IMG/VR virus record: IMGVR_UViG_3300034061_000175
Span: 1-30,740 of that record
Direction: 5' to 3' (one strand)
Length of the DNA stretch: 30,740 nt
Origin: a virus
Below the pieces are notes generated by a model that saw nothing but the letters and a program-made list of their open reading frames with translations, ran no database searches and was not told the origin of the DNA. Of the stretch, positions 13,564-21,206 are shown in pieces (the stretch's first letter is position 1; each line of letters starts with the position of its first letter). The translations under genes and the position numbers were made by a program.

Positions 13564-13846
13564 AACCTTGTAATGGGACTTTTAAACCATAAGATAAGTC
13601 GAACCAACCCCACGCCTTTAATAGATGTGGTTTAGAGTATCGTAAGTGTTCTTTAGCTTCTTTTAACCACCACTCTTTAAACTCTACATACTTTTCGTAG
13701 GTTATTTCGTTAGTGTACCAATTTTCTTGTTTTTCGTACAAGTCTAAAGGTAGACCAGCAAGTTCTAACTGCTTTTTAATAGCAGCTAAAACAAACGCGT
13801 CATTTGTTGGATATTTTCTTTTTCTCATATCTAAAAATTTTTTCAT
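13556..13846 (-). CDS. Hypothetical protein, 96 aa
   Basis: Starts MKKFLDMRKRKYPTNDAFVL and contains EWWLKEAKEHLRYSKPHLLK followed by AWGWFDLSYGL. Rich in tryptophan and tyrosine in the second half. To my recollection this type recurs in Bacteroidota phages without a known role. The start at 13846 overlaps the upstream gene by 47 nt; the internal ATG at 13828 would cut this to 29 nt and is possible. The bases before 13846 read AAACACGA then ATG. Confidence 0.6.
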   Translation of the reverse strand: MKKFLDMRKRKYPTNDAFVLAAIKKQLELAGLPLDLYEKQENWYTNEITYEKYVEFKEWWLKEAKEHLRYSKPHLLKAWGWFDLSYGLKVPLQGYE

Positions 13847-13958
13847 TCGTGTTTATGTTAATCGTATATTCCTTAGCCTTACACACTGCTAAGTACAATT
13901 CAAAATTGAAGTTTCCGTTTCTTTTCCAGTATTCAATTTGTTTAAGTAGTGTCATCAT
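13800..13958 (-). CDS. Hypothetical protein, 52 aa
   Basis: I set the start at ATG 13958 (MMTLLKQIEYWKRNGNFNFE), which overlaps the upstream TGA as ATGA. Longer in-frame starts would overlap the previous gene much further. Small and basic, ending RYEKKKISNK. No family is recognised; support comes from the coupled overlap. Confidence 0.5.
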   Translation of the reverse strand: MMTLLKQIEYWKRNGNFNFELYLAVCKAKEYTININTNEKIFRYEKKKISNK

Positions 13959-14227
13959 AACTTTTCTATTTCGTGTTTTACTTTGTTCCAATAATTCCAT
14001 TTTAATATCATTTCACTATCTAATTGGTCTTGTATACTTGTTAAATTTTCTTCAAAATCTTTATAAGTAATATAACCTGTAATTATATGCGAAACTTTTA
14101 TTTTATTAAATTGTTTTAATATTTCTTCAACTGCAATTAATGCGAATTCTTTAGAATAGTCAAATTCTTGGTCGCCAACATTATAATATTTATCAACTAA
14201 TTCTTTTGCTTTTTCTTGTGGTGTCAT
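13955..14227 (-). CDS. Hypothetical protein, 90 aa
   Basis: Start chosen at ATG 14227 (MTPQEKAKELVDKYYNVGDQ), which makes an ATGA overlap with the gene upstream; the TTG at 14233 is unlikely. The segment ALIAVEEILKQF and the KAKELVDKYY start are typical of small phage proteins in the same family style as the TAVEWL proteins nearby. The role is unknown. Confidence 0.65.
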   Translation of the reverse strand: MTPQEKAKELVDKYYNVGDQEFDYSKEFALIAVEEILKQFNKIKVSHIITGYITYKDFEENLTSIQDQLDSEMILKWNYWNKVKHEIEKL

Positions 14228-14535
14228 ATCCAATAGTTTAAATAGTCGTTATCATAATCTTCTAAAAACACGGATGGATTCGTCTTTTGGTAATTAACCA
14301 ACTCTTCTTCTAAATAGTCTAACATAGCTTCCGATAACACGAATTTAGTAATAGGTTCTACGTCACTCCAACACTCAGACTGAATAATACTACCTAATTC
14401 TATTTCGTTACTATACGCATCTAATCCGTAATTAGCTACTATGTAAAAAGTCAAACCTTCGTCTTCCCAATTAAAAGTAACTACTCTTTCTTGACTTACA
14501 AAGCTATGTTCTATATAAAAATTCTCTAAGTTCAT
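14224..14535 (-). CDS. Hypothetical acidic protein, 103 aa
   Basis: Begins MNLENFYIEHSFVSQERVVT and ends EDYDNDYLNYWI. Acidic throughout and likely mixed alpha/beta. It overlaps neighbours by ATGA on both sides, in the early operon. Acidic small early proteins in phages often act as inhibitors or DNA mimics, but nothing in this sequence proves it. Confidence 0.6.
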   Translation of the reverse strand: MNLENFYIEHSFVSQERVVTFNWEDEGLTFYIVANYGLDAYSNEIELGSIIQSECWSDVEPITKFVLSEAMLDYLEEELVNYQKTNPSVFLEDYDNDYLNYWI

Positions 14536-14765
14536 TTTCTTATTTTTACTCCGTTAAACTTCTCATTATAATAATCTTCACCTGTATAAGTGTATTCGTA
14601 ATTAGTTACGCCACTTGAATTTCGTTTCTTGTTTCCGTGCGCTTCAATTATTTGGTTCTTTTCCATTTCTTTAGCAATATCAAATAATTTGTAGTTCTCT
14701 CCTTTGATAGAAACTTCATTCTCTGTTATAAGTTGATGTATTAACCATTCTACTGCTGTTTTCAT
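14532..14765 (-). CDS. Hypothetical small protein (TAVEWL family), 77 aa
   Basis: Begins MKTAVEWLIHQLITENEVSI with FDIAKEMEKNQIIEAHGNKK, clearly related to the 63-residue protein at 7282-7473. Here the tail is longer and rich in Tyr and Asn (YEYTYTGEDYYNEKFNGVKI). The role is unknown. It follows two tiny genes that open the early operon. Confidence 0.65.
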   Translation of the reverse strand: MKTAVEWLIHQLITENEVSIKGENYKLFDIAKEMEKNQIIEAHGNKKRNSSGVTNYEYTYTGEDYYNEKFNGVKIRK

Positions 14766-14786
14766 TTTCTTTGATTTAAGACGTTA

Positions 14787-14906
14787 TTAATTAAGTAGGT
14801 ATATGATTACGCCAAACACTACAATAAAAGCCGTTAAAGGGGTTAAAAAGTGGCTTAAAAACGATTTATGCTCACTTGTTCTCGGTAAAAAGTTTTCTAA
14901 TCTCAT
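14787..14906 (-). CDS. Single-span membrane peptide, 39 aa
   Basis: ATG 14906 to TAA 14787: MRLENFLPRTSEHKSFLSHF, then one hydrophobic segment of about 19 residues (LTPLTAFIVVFGVIIYLL). The start overlaps the stop of the 45-residue gene upstream by ATGA. The coupling and the clean transmembrane helix support it. Early phage membrane peptides may block superinfection, which is speculation here. Confidence 0.55.
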   Translation of the reverse strand: MRLENFLPRTSEHKSFLSHFLTPLTAFIVVFGVIIYLLN

Positions 14907-15040
14907 TTCTTTACAAGTTTTAATAGTTGTTCAATAGACCAATCGAGTAACGCTTCAGGCTTTTCCATTGGTTGCAACGCTTGACCTACAGCAGTTTGTT
15001 GGTAGGCTAAGTCTTTTCTTCGTGTTTTCGTTGTTTTCAT
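14903..15040 (-). CDS. Small basic protein opening the early operon, 45 aa
   Basis: ATG 15040 to TGA 14903: MKTTKTRRKDLAYQQTAVGQ, later MEKPEALLDWSIEQLLKLVKK. Basic N-terminus and a helical C-terminus. It is the first frame after a full-consensus promoter, which lies 25 nt upstream. No family is recognised. Confidence 0.55.
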   Translation of the reverse strand: MKTTKTRRKDLAYQQTAVGQALQPMEKPEALLDWSIEQLLKLVKK

Positions 15041-15065
15041 AATGTTTTTATCAATTAGTTATATG

Positions 15066-15094
15066 CAAATATAATACTTATTTACAAACTACAA
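15066..15094 (-). promoter_or_regulatory. Bacteroidota-type promoter for the early operon
   Basis: Minus strand: TTG (15094-15092), 18 nt, TATATTTG (15073-15066), then C. The same spacing and extended -7 box as the erf promoter. It is placed just after the late-operon terminator and before the first small gene. Confidence 0.8.
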
Positions 15095-15136
15095 ACATTT
15101 TTAGTAAAATATTTTAAATTATTTTTTCTTAGACAT

Positions 15137-15162
15137 AAAAAAAGGCGATATTTCTACCGCCT
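15137..15162 (-). terminator. Terminator at the end of the late operon
   Basis: Minus strand: GGCGGTA, GAAA loop, TATCGCC (one wobble), then seven T residues. It follows the phosphoesterase gene and separates late from early transcription. With the early promoter and two tiny genes it accounts for the 429-bp stretch 14766-15194. Confidence 0.85.
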
Positions 15163-15194
15163 AATTCTAATTAACACATTATGAAAGTGTAAAT

Positions 15195-16073
15195 CTACAA
15201 AGGAAATTTCATACTATCAATATTTCTTATAGCACTATAGGTATTTTCTCCTTTTAAACGTGCGTATTCAATGGTTAATATTCTACCGCCTACAGGTTTC
15301 ATAGGTGCGCCACGTTCTACGTGCCATCCATACGCGCCGTTAGCGTACTCTTCTTTGTACGTTCCTGTAATCATTGAATGTATTTGTTTATGATTAAAGT
15401 AATAGCCTTTAGAAGGATGAAAGTTTATATTATCACGGACATCGTTACGCGCTGAATTTTCGTGTATATGCCCCATAGTAAACACATCGTAACCTTCGTA
15501 GGATTCCATAGCACGAGTTAAATTCAAAGCACCCTTTGTAACTAATCCACCGCCACCACTCCCGTGAAAATACTTTATTTTTGTAGCTGAGCTTGTGTTT
15601 GTACGAATTACTTGGTTTACTATAAACCAACCGCCATAACCACCTGTCATTACATTACTACCAGCTTTATAGTTTAACAAAGTAACAAACCTTTGTAATA
15701 TATCCGTTTCGTGTCTTTTTATTATAGCTGTTTCGTGGTTGCCATAACCGATTACTGTCATTAAGTTAGCATACGGAAGGAAGAAGTCTACAGCAGTTTC
15801 TACTATACTATCAAAATACCTTGCGTTATTGTGTTCGGGTCTTATGTCGTTCTTTACTTTACGGAAGTCGTAAGCACCTTGCATTAAACAAAAAGTATCG
15901 CCGTTAAACATTATAGGAATTTCATTCTTTAAGCAATAGTCTAAATCGTGTTTTAGTAAGTTCCAATCGCATTTTGGGTTGTCCCAATGTATATCCGAAA
16001 ACATACCCATACGAAAAGACGAACCATCTACACGTAACTCGTGTATGTTATTAGCGTGTTTTATTAAATTCAT
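15195..16073 (-). CDS. Calcineurin-like metallophosphoesterase, 292 aa
   Basis: Metal-binding motifs in the expected order: D27-x-H29 in FSDIHWD, GD at 58-59, GNHE at 111-114, H170 in YFHGSG and GHIH at 201-204. Enzymes of this fold hydrolyse phosphate esters, including DNA ends (SbcD/Mre11 type), nucleotides or proteins. The substrate is not shown. It is the last gene of the late operon and overlaps the spanin-like gene by ATGA, which is an unusual place for a replication nuclease. Confidence 0.85.
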   Translation of the reverse strand: MNLIKHANNIHELRVDGSSFRMGMFSDIHWDNPKCDWNLLKHDLDYCLKNEIPIMFNGDTFCLMQGAYDFRKVKNDIRPEHNNARYFDSIVETAVDFFLPYANLMTVIGYGNHETAIIKRHETDILQRFVTLLNYKAGSNVMTGGYGGWFIVNQVIRTNTSSATKIKYFHGSGGGGLVTKGALNLTRAMESYEGYDVFTMGHIHENSARNDVRDNINFHPSKGYYFNHKQIHSMITGTYKEEYANGAYGWHVERGAPMKPVGGRILTIEYARLKGENTYSAIRNIDSMKFPL

Positions 16074-16489
16074 AGGTTTATTTTTTTGTCTACTCTTTGA
16101 AGTAAATAATACAACGCAAACCCTATAAAAATTCCTATAAATAGAAAGTTAAGATTTGGCCTTATGTTAGACTTAGCTTCGGCTTTTGCTTCAGCTTGTT
16201 TTGTTTTTTCTTTAATACGAATAGTGTCACGCTGAAAGCGTAGTTCTTGTTTTATTTTCCACTTAGTTTTAGGAACGTATACCTTGTTGTATTTAATGAT
16301 AGTATCTTTTGACGTTATTATCTTTTCCCACATTATTGTATCGTTAACGATGTAAGGAATCGAATCTATAGTAGTAATTCTAATCGTGTCCCCTGTTTCT
16401 TCACATTTGTAGCCTTTTTTAATTGCTTTGTTTAGGTGATATTCCGCACTACAGGAATACAAAAACACGAATAAAATTACAAACCTCAT
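16070..16489 (-). CDS. Unimolecular spanin-like lysis lipoprotein, 139 aa
   Basis: An N-terminal signal with a lipobox (FVFLYSC, cysteine at residue 13) is followed by a long charged periplasmic part with several Asp-Thr-Ile repeats (DTIRI, DTIMW, DTIIKY), and a C-terminal membrane helix at about 114-130 (NFLFIGIFIGFALYYLL). A lipid anchor at one end and an inner-membrane helix at the other is the plan of u-spanins, which join the outer and inner membranes in the last step of lysis. It directly follows the amidase and holin genes. Strong by architecture and context, though sequence families of spanins are too varied to check by eye. Confidence 0.75.
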   Translation of the reverse strand: MRFVILFVFLYSCSAEYHLNKAIKKGYKCEETGDTIRITTIDSIPYIVNDTIMWEKIITSKDTIIKYNKVYVPKTKWKIKQELRFQRDTIRIKEKTKQAEAKAEAKSNIRPNLNFLFIGIFIGFALYYLLQRVDKKINL

Positions 16490-17127
16490 AAGCCTTTTAA
16501 CATTTTAATTAATCGCGGACAAGGATAAACGTCAGACTTATCAACTCTTACTGAATTATGTGTAAATAATCCGTTCTCTCCTTTTAATGCTCTTTTATTT
16601 AACGACCAAATGTCTTCGTTGTATTTTAAATTGATATCGTAAGTCTTACCTAAGTAAACTAACAATTCTCTTAAACTTTCTATTTGCTTGTCGCTATACT
16701 TATGCCATCTTTTATGGTTCTTAAATGTCTTTTCTAAAAACGTAACCTCTGAAGGGTCTACTATTCCGTTAACATAGTTATAGTATTTTCCGTCTTTTTC
16801 TACCAAGCAAGCCCAGTTAGTTAACTCTATACCTACCGAATACTTATCTAAGTTTTTATAGGGCAATCCTTGACCTTTAAACACGCTATCTTTTACACCT
16901 AAGTGCCACGCCCAATCTCTTGAACTAAAGGCTTGTGCTATCGTACCTTCGTATCCTATCACAAATGCAGTAGCAACACGTTCTTTGTTAGCTTCCCAAC
17001 CTTTAATTGTGTTTACCGCGTTCTTATTACCCGCCGTGTGGTGTAGATAGATTTGTTTTTTGTCCGTGTTTTCGCTAATAAACTGCGATTCAGGTAATCT
17101 TTGTTGAACTATTTTAGTAGTATCCAT
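16486..17127 (-). CDS. N-acetylmuramoyl-L-alanine amidase (endolysin), 213 aa
   Basis: Amidase_2 (PGRP-like) fold: IYLHHTAG at residues 26-33 gives the first zinc histidine; WAWHLGVK, VGIELTN and THNSVRVDKSDVYP carry the remaining core and second metal-binding region. It cuts the bond between muramic acid and the stem peptide of the cell wall. There is no signal peptide, so it needs the holin encoded just upstream. The length is normal, without an added wall-binding domain. Confidence 0.9.
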   Translation of the reverse strand: MDTTKIVQQRLPESQFISENTDKKQIYLHHTAGNKNAVNTIKGWEANKERVATAFVIGYEGTIAQAFSSRDWAWHLGVKDSVFKGQGLPYKNLDKYSVGIELTNWACLVEKDGKYYNYVNGIVDPSEVTFLEKTFKNHKRWHKYSDKQIESLRELLVYLGKTYDINLKYNEDIWSLNKRALKGENGLFTHNSVRVDKSDVYPCPRLIKMLKGL

Positions 17128-17555
17128 TATTCTTTTATTTTGTCAGCTTCTTCTTTGGCTCTTAATACGAATGATTTAAGCGATTTAAGGATGTTTCTTC
17201 CTGTAACCGACTGATAGGATTCATTGATAGAAACAACTTCCGTAAACACGCAGAATAACGCTACAGCTTTCGTTAAGATTAAGTCTATAGCTATGAAGTG
17301 TGCTACTAAATCCGCAGCTATGTATTTTTCCACGAAAAACACGAACACAATAGCTAAAGAATAAAGAAACGTTTTACTTATTGTATGCGATAATTTACGT
17401 GACCTAAACGAAGCATATCCGTTTTTCTTTACGCTTCTCCAAATACCAAATCCCGTGTCTAAAAGTATCGCTAAAATAGCTACATAAATAAGCGGTTTAA
17501 TAGGCGATATCACCGCAAGAAAAGACGAACAAATTAAAAATAACTTAGTCTTCAT
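17127..17555 (-). CDS. Phage holin (Phage_holin_4-like), 142 aa
   Basis: Hydrophobic segments at about residues 3-32 (LICSSFLAVISPIKPLIYVA, AILAILLDTGFG), 65-80 and 85-108, with the LDTGFGIWRSVKKNG turn seen in toxin-secretion/phage lysis holins. A charged tail follows (RAKEEADKIKE). It forms membrane lesions at lysis time to let the amidase reach the wall. One base overlaps the amidase gene; it overlaps the connector gene upstream by ATGA. Confidence 0.85.
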   Translation of the reverse strand: MKTKLFLICSSFLAVISPIKPLIYVAILAILLDTGFGIWRSVKKNGYASFRSRKLSHTISKTFLYSLAIVFVFFVEKYIAADLVAHFIAIDLILTKAVALFCVFTEVVSINESYQSVTGRNILKSLKSFVLRAKEEADKIKE

Positions 17556-18076
17556 ATTATCAAAATCCCTATGTTATATCCGTTTTGATTATCGTCTTTT
17601 AATGGCTTCATATCTGAGTCAGTATTTAAAGGGTCTACGAACTCCGGAAATATATCGTGATTAGCTTTAACTTGTTCTTTTAACCATTCTCTCAAACGTC
17701 TTTCGTAGAATGCAGCCTTCTCTTCGTAGTGTTCCATACCGAAAGCTACTTCACTTCTACTAACACTCGTAGAATAATCTCCGTTTTGTTGCTGCAAACC
17801 TTTATTTTTAAGCTGGTAAGACAAACCAAACACGGCATCTACTGCGCTATACCACGCGATACAAGGCTGTATCTTCGCTACTAATAACTCTTCGTCAGGG
17901 TTAAGCGTTTGAGCATTGTACTGTGCTAATAAATAGTTGTAAAAGTAAGTCCCTAAAATAGGTTGTATTCTTAAATCACTCTGCGTCTTTACATAAGGAG
18001 TTACGTCAGTAACATCTACGTTTGCAGTTATAGGAGTGTTCGTCTTTAAATAGGTCTCAGTTATGAAGTAAATCAT
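17552..18076 (-). CDS. Head-tail connector-like protein, 174 aa
   Basis: Starts MIYFITETYLKTNTPITANV. The segment DLRIQPILGTYFYNYLLAQY and the C-terminal YEEKAAFYERRLREWL resemble the mostly helical connector (gp6-like, DUF6712-type) proteins of Bacteroidota phages, which bind under the portal. It directly follows the portal gene, overlapping by one base. Assignment is from pattern and position. Confidence 0.65.
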   Translation of the reverse strand: MIYFITETYLKTNTPITANVDVTDVTPYVKTQSDLRIQPILGTYFYNYLLAQYNAQTLNPDEELLVAKIQPCIAWYSAVDAVFGLSYQLKNKGLQQQNGDYSTSVSRSEVAFGMEHYEEKAAFYERRLREWLKEQVKANHDIFPEFVDPLNTDSDMKPLKDDNQNGYNIGILII

Positions 18077-19239
18077 TATTCTTTAATTTTAGTTTCTTCT
18101 TCGATTATATCTCCTACTATTTGATAGTTATTTAATTCAAATTCTACATTAAGACGAGAAATAAATAATAGTTCGTTAAATATCTCTTCTACTTCATTTC
18201 TTAACGGCATAATAGTGTTCTTTTCGAATATAGTGTAAGATTGCTTAATATCAGTACCCGAACCTAATTTACCGCTAACACGAATACCCATTAATATAGG
18301 GTCTATTGTGTGCGCTTGACATATCTTTTCGTCTATCCTTCCGTCGGTTTGTATAAATAATTGGTCGTTATTGTTTGTAGAAATAGTTTCTATTTTAGGA
18401 AGGTTCTCAGCACTATTAGCAAAAAACGCAACAGCTTTCCCGGCATTTGCTGCGCCCTTCATTCTATCTATAGTTTCTTTTATGATTTGCTTTTCTTCTT
18501 CGCTTTGTGGCTTCTTAGGAAACATCATAGCAAAAGACGGAAAAATAGAGTTTTGAATATTTGATTTATGTAGGTAACTCATTTCTCCATCTAAGAAAAT
18601 CCAATTTGTACAACTTGAATAAGTAGGTAAAGAATAATAATCTTGTCCTAAAGAATGATATTCATATACAAATAATTGTATCTTATCATTACAAGAAGGC
18701 GAATAAGGCTTTATAGGTTCTACGTCAATACGAGAAGCCCAATCTTCACAAATATAGTAACAACTCTTTTCTCTATTTACTCTTACTTTGTCAGGAAAAA
18801 TATTTTCTATTTTCTTTACTTCTCCCTTGTCACCAAAATACAACTTAAAGTAAACTCTATTATGTACAATTAATTGCTTTGTTATGGAAGGAACTAACTT
18901 ATTTAACTTTGCCTTCTTTTCGAAAGTATAAACATTTAACTTTTCTTCGTTTGTTAGCTTGTCAGTTTTCAAGACATAGCCTCCACCCGTAGCAGCATTG
19001 GTTTTAAAATCTACTATTGCTCCGTGAAGTGGACTTGTAAAGTAGAGTTGCGTCAATAGCTGTGGGTAAAGGTTATCGTGACCAAAAGGGATGTACCCCG
19101 AAATTTGATATCTTCCGTTTACATAAGGCAAAGCTAAGTTTGCACCGCCTACCTTACCAAAAGGTGTGCTAAATGATTGATAACCCTCTACTACTTCGGG
19201 TTTACTTTCTTCTTTTTTAAATATATTATACCACGCCAT
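18076..19239 (-). CDS. Portal protein, 387 aa
   Basis: N-terminal MAWYNIFKK, then YPQLLTQLYFTSPLHGAIVD (a helix typical of portals), a central beta region with the IENIFPDKVRVN strand, and a C-terminal part IRVSGKLGSGTDIKQSYTIF followed by NEVEEIFNEL, as in PBSX/HK97-type portals. It forms the dodecameric DNA gate in the capsid vertex. The length is at the shorter end of the usual 380-500. It lies downstream of the capsid genes in transcription order, the reverse of the common order. Confidence 0.85.
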   Translation of the reverse strand: MAWYNIFKKEESKPEVVEGYQSFSTPFGKVGGANLALPYVNGRYQISGYIPFGHDNLYPQLLTQLYFTSPLHGAIVDFKTNAATGGGYVLKTDKLTNEEKLNVYTFEKKAKLNKLVPSITKQLIVHNRVYFKLYFGDKGEVKKIENIFPDKVRVNREKSCYYICEDWASRIDVEPIKPYSPSCNDKIQLFVYEYHSLGQDYYSLPTYSSCTNWIFLDGEMSYLHKSNIQNSIFPSFAMMFPKKPQSEEEKQIIKETIDRMKGAANAGKAVAFFANSAENLPKIETISTNNNDQLFIQTDGRIDEKICQAHTIDPILMGIRVSGKLGSGTDIKQSYTIFEKNTIMPLRNEVEEIFNELLFISRLNVEFELNNYQIVGDIIEEETKIKE

Positions 19240-19590
19240 TTAGTCGTATATTGAATTAGTTACTACTCCCGCTACTATTAATCTTCCTTCTTCTATTAAA
19301 TTGTAATCGTTTACATTCGTGTTTTCGCCCACTATTATAGCTTCGTCACTTTCATAAACACTATAAGTATATTGCCCTTTTACAAAGTCTACGTCTACAC
19401 CTTCCTCCAAAGTAAATAAGTTGTATCTATCCGGATAAGGCGAAGTGTCAATTCCCGCCCATAAGATAGGCTCAGTAGCTGTGTTAAATTCATTCTCAAA
19501 CACGAATAAATAAAAGGGACTACTATACGTAGTTACTTCAGTTAAAGTCAACACAAATGTGTTTATTTGCCCTTTTTCTAAGTAAATCAT
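19240..19590 (-). CDS. Putative virion structural protein, 116 aa
   Basis: Beta-rich, starting MIYLEKGQINTFVLTLTEVT, with YLFVFENEFNT, DRYNLFTLEEG, GQYTYSVYE and EEGRLIVAG, a pattern I recall from small proteins next to head or tail genes in Bacteroidota phages. It lies between the tube-like protein and the portal. TAATATAGT sits 3 nt before its ATG, after a terminator. The exact place in the virion is unknown. Confidence 0.6.
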   Translation of the reverse strand: MIYLEKGQINTFVLTLTEVTTYSSPFYLFVFENEFNTATEPILWAGIDTSPYPDRYNLFTLEEGVDVDFVKGQYTYSVYESDEAIIVGENTNVNDYNLIEEGRLIVAGVVTNSIYD

Positions 19591-19593
19591 ATA

Positions 19594-19602
19594 ACTATAT
19601 TA
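19594..19602 (-). promoter_or_regulatory. TAATATAGT element before the 116-aa virion gene
   Basis: Minus strand TATAATATAGTTATATG. It lies 3 nt from the start codon. This gap also holds a terminator and the palindrome TTTGTTT-A-AAACAAA at 19619-19633. Confidence 0.4.
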
Positions 19603-19630
19603 TAAGTATAATCTTGTATTTGTTTAAAAC

Positions 19631-19657
19631 AAAAAAGCCACCCCTAAAAGAGTGGCT
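19631..19657 (-). terminator. Terminator after the tube-like gene
   Basis: Minus strand: AGCCACTC, TTTTA, GGGGTGGCT and six T residues. The stem has a short mismatch. It separates the tube-like gene from the portal group, so the latter needs readthrough or a new promoter. Confidence 0.8.
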
Positions 19658-19677
19658 AATTATGGAGAGAAAACAGA

Positions 19678-20199
19678 TTACAATAACCCCGCGATAATTG
19701 TAGGGTCAACCTCGTAAGCTAAAAACTCATTCTCAGCAGTAAGCGTCAAAGAATACTTTGAACCATCCGCACGAGTAGTACCCGAACCTTCACCTACCGC
19801 AGTAACTTGCATATAAGGGAAGTACCAAAACTTTCCGTTTGCATCGCCTACGATAACAGCTAAGTATTGTTGACCAGCACCCATCACTTTAATAGCTTTT
19901 GACTTCTCTTGGTCTCTTCTATGCAACATTAAGTTGATAGTTTGAGTAACGTAAGAAGAACCATTGATTAAGTCGATGTTTGCTTCTTCAGTATAAGAAC
20001 CTACGTTTCTTCTAAATTCGATAGGAACGAATACATCTAAAGGGTCAGTTAAAGTGATACTATCTACAATCCAATTAGTCCCTGTTTCGTCAGTTGTAAT
20101 GGATGCGATATTATCTTGTTGGTTTACGTACAACGTATAAATTCCTCCGGAATTATTGTCGCACGATTTTGTAATGGTTTGTAATGTAGCACAAGACAT
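19678..20199 (-). CDS. Putative major tail tube protein, 173 aa
   Basis: Starts MSCATLQTITKSCDNNSGGI. Beta-rich with DSITLTDPLDVFVPIEFRR, a stretch of HRRDQEKSKAIKVMGAGQQY and the ending SLTLTAENEFLAYEVDPT, a plan that fits a tail-tube or decoration protein. It has its own terminators on both sides, as very abundant virion proteins often do. Position next to the capsid supports a structural role, but tube against head decoration is not settled. Confidence 0.6.
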   Translation of the reverse strand: MSCATLQTITKSCDNNSGGIYTLYVNQQDNIASITTDETGTNWIVDSITLTDPLDVFVPIEFRRNVGSYTEEANIDLINGSSYVTQTINLMLHRRDQEKSKAIKVMGAGQQYLAVIVGDANGKFWYFPYMQVTAVGEGSGTTRADGSKYSLTLTAENEFLAYEVDPTIIAGLL

Positions 20200-20222
20200 A
20201 AATATATATTTTAAAAAGTTTC

Positions 20223-20253
20223 AAAAAAAAGGGTGGCGATTAGTCACCACCCC
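20223..20253 (-). terminator. Terminator after the major capsid gene
   Basis: Minus strand: GGGTGGTGA, CTAA loop, TCGCCACCC (nine pairs, one wobble) then eight T residues. It is the strongest hairpin in the window. The tube-like gene's ATG follows 23 nt after it, preceded by TATATTTATG, so a weak promoter could use the T-tract TTG. Confidence 0.9.
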
Positions 20254-20274
20254 TTACCTATGAAATAATGTTTA

Positions 20275-21204
20275 TTAATCGAAACAAACGTTATAAACTA
20301 CGATTTCAGATGGATTTGTATGGTAAAAACCTACTTTCAAGTTCGCTCTTGTACGGATGTACGGCTCAGCAACTGTGTCAGAAAGGTTAACAGCTTTCAA
20401 TGCTTTAGCATCACCTTCAGCATCAAATGCGTAGATAAGGTTGTTTTTCAAAGTCAACACGATAGTGTTATCCGGCATACCTTCAGCAACTACCATTTGA
20501 ATACCTAAGAAAGTCAATCCTAAAGGAAGAGTTACATAAGTTTGAGTGTTTCCTGAAGCAGCAGCCAATTCGTAAGCTTGAGCAACGTTAGCAGAAACAT
20601 AAAATCTTAAATCTCCTTTTTTAAATTTGATTGTAGATGGAGCAGCAGCCCAAACAGCCTCAAGAGTAGCAAGTACGTTAGAAGAAGTAACTGCTCCGTC
20701 ATATTGACCTACTACGTCAGCGTCAGCACAAAGCTTTTTCAAGTGACCATCACACAAAGAAAGAATAGCACTTTCAGACTCAGTGTCACCTTGCCATCTC
20801 AATAACTCAACGTCTTCGCCAATTTGCTTAGACATAGTGTCCCAATAGTAAGACATAAAAGAAGCTACTGTGAAATCTCCATTAGAACCTTTAGCCATTT
20901 GCAAAGCTAAGAAAGATTGCTCAAGGTCAAACTGACAAATTTGCGCCATAGCTGACAAAGGACATACGTCGATGTCGATAGCGTTCAATGTATCAGTCGG
21001 AGCAGAGAAACTACAAGTAGATGCTTGTAAGATGTTTCCGAAAGTTACGTTAGCTAATTTAGTTGCTGACTTGATACCCGGAAGTGTACGGAAGTTGTCC
21101 GCAGTAGTATCAGTTAAATAAGCGCGAGAGTAAAACTCTTCAGGGTTAGCACACAAAAGTGCGTTTGTTTCAACGTCTAAGTCGAATTTTAATTTACGAT
21201 TCAT
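20275..21204 (-). CDS. Major capsid protein (HK97 fold), 309 aa
   Basis: Starts MNRKLKFDLDVETNALLCAN. The order of parts fits an HK97-type capsid protein: an N-arm, an E-loop region, a spine helix (SFMSYYWDTMSKQIGEDVEL) and the ending KVGFYHTNPSEIVVYNV. Its codon use looks more GC-rich at third positions than its neighbours', as for a highly expressed gene. It follows the protease-scaffold gene and is closed by a strong terminator. It forms the icosahedral shell. Confidence 0.85.
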   Translation of the reverse strand: MNRKLKFDLDVETNALLCANPEEFYSRAYLTDTTADNFRTLPGIKSATKLANVTFGNILQASTCSFSAPTDTLNAIDIDVCPLSAMAQICQFDLEQSFLALQMAKGSNGDFTVASFMSYYWDTMSKQIGEDVELLRWQGDTESESAILSLCDGHLKKLCADADVVGQYDGAVTSSNVLATLEAVWAAAPSTIKFKKGDLRFYVSANVAQAYELAAASGNTQTYVTLPLGLTFLGIQMVVAEGMPDNTIVLTLKNNLIYAFDAEGDAKALKAVNLSDTVAEPYIRTRANLKVGFYHTNPSEIVVYNVCFD

Positions 21205-21206
21205 TT

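Noticed and set aside
15445-15630. A 61-aa minus-strand frame inside the phosphoesterase gene
   Set aside because: Fully contained in another frame of a gene with conserved catalytic motifs.
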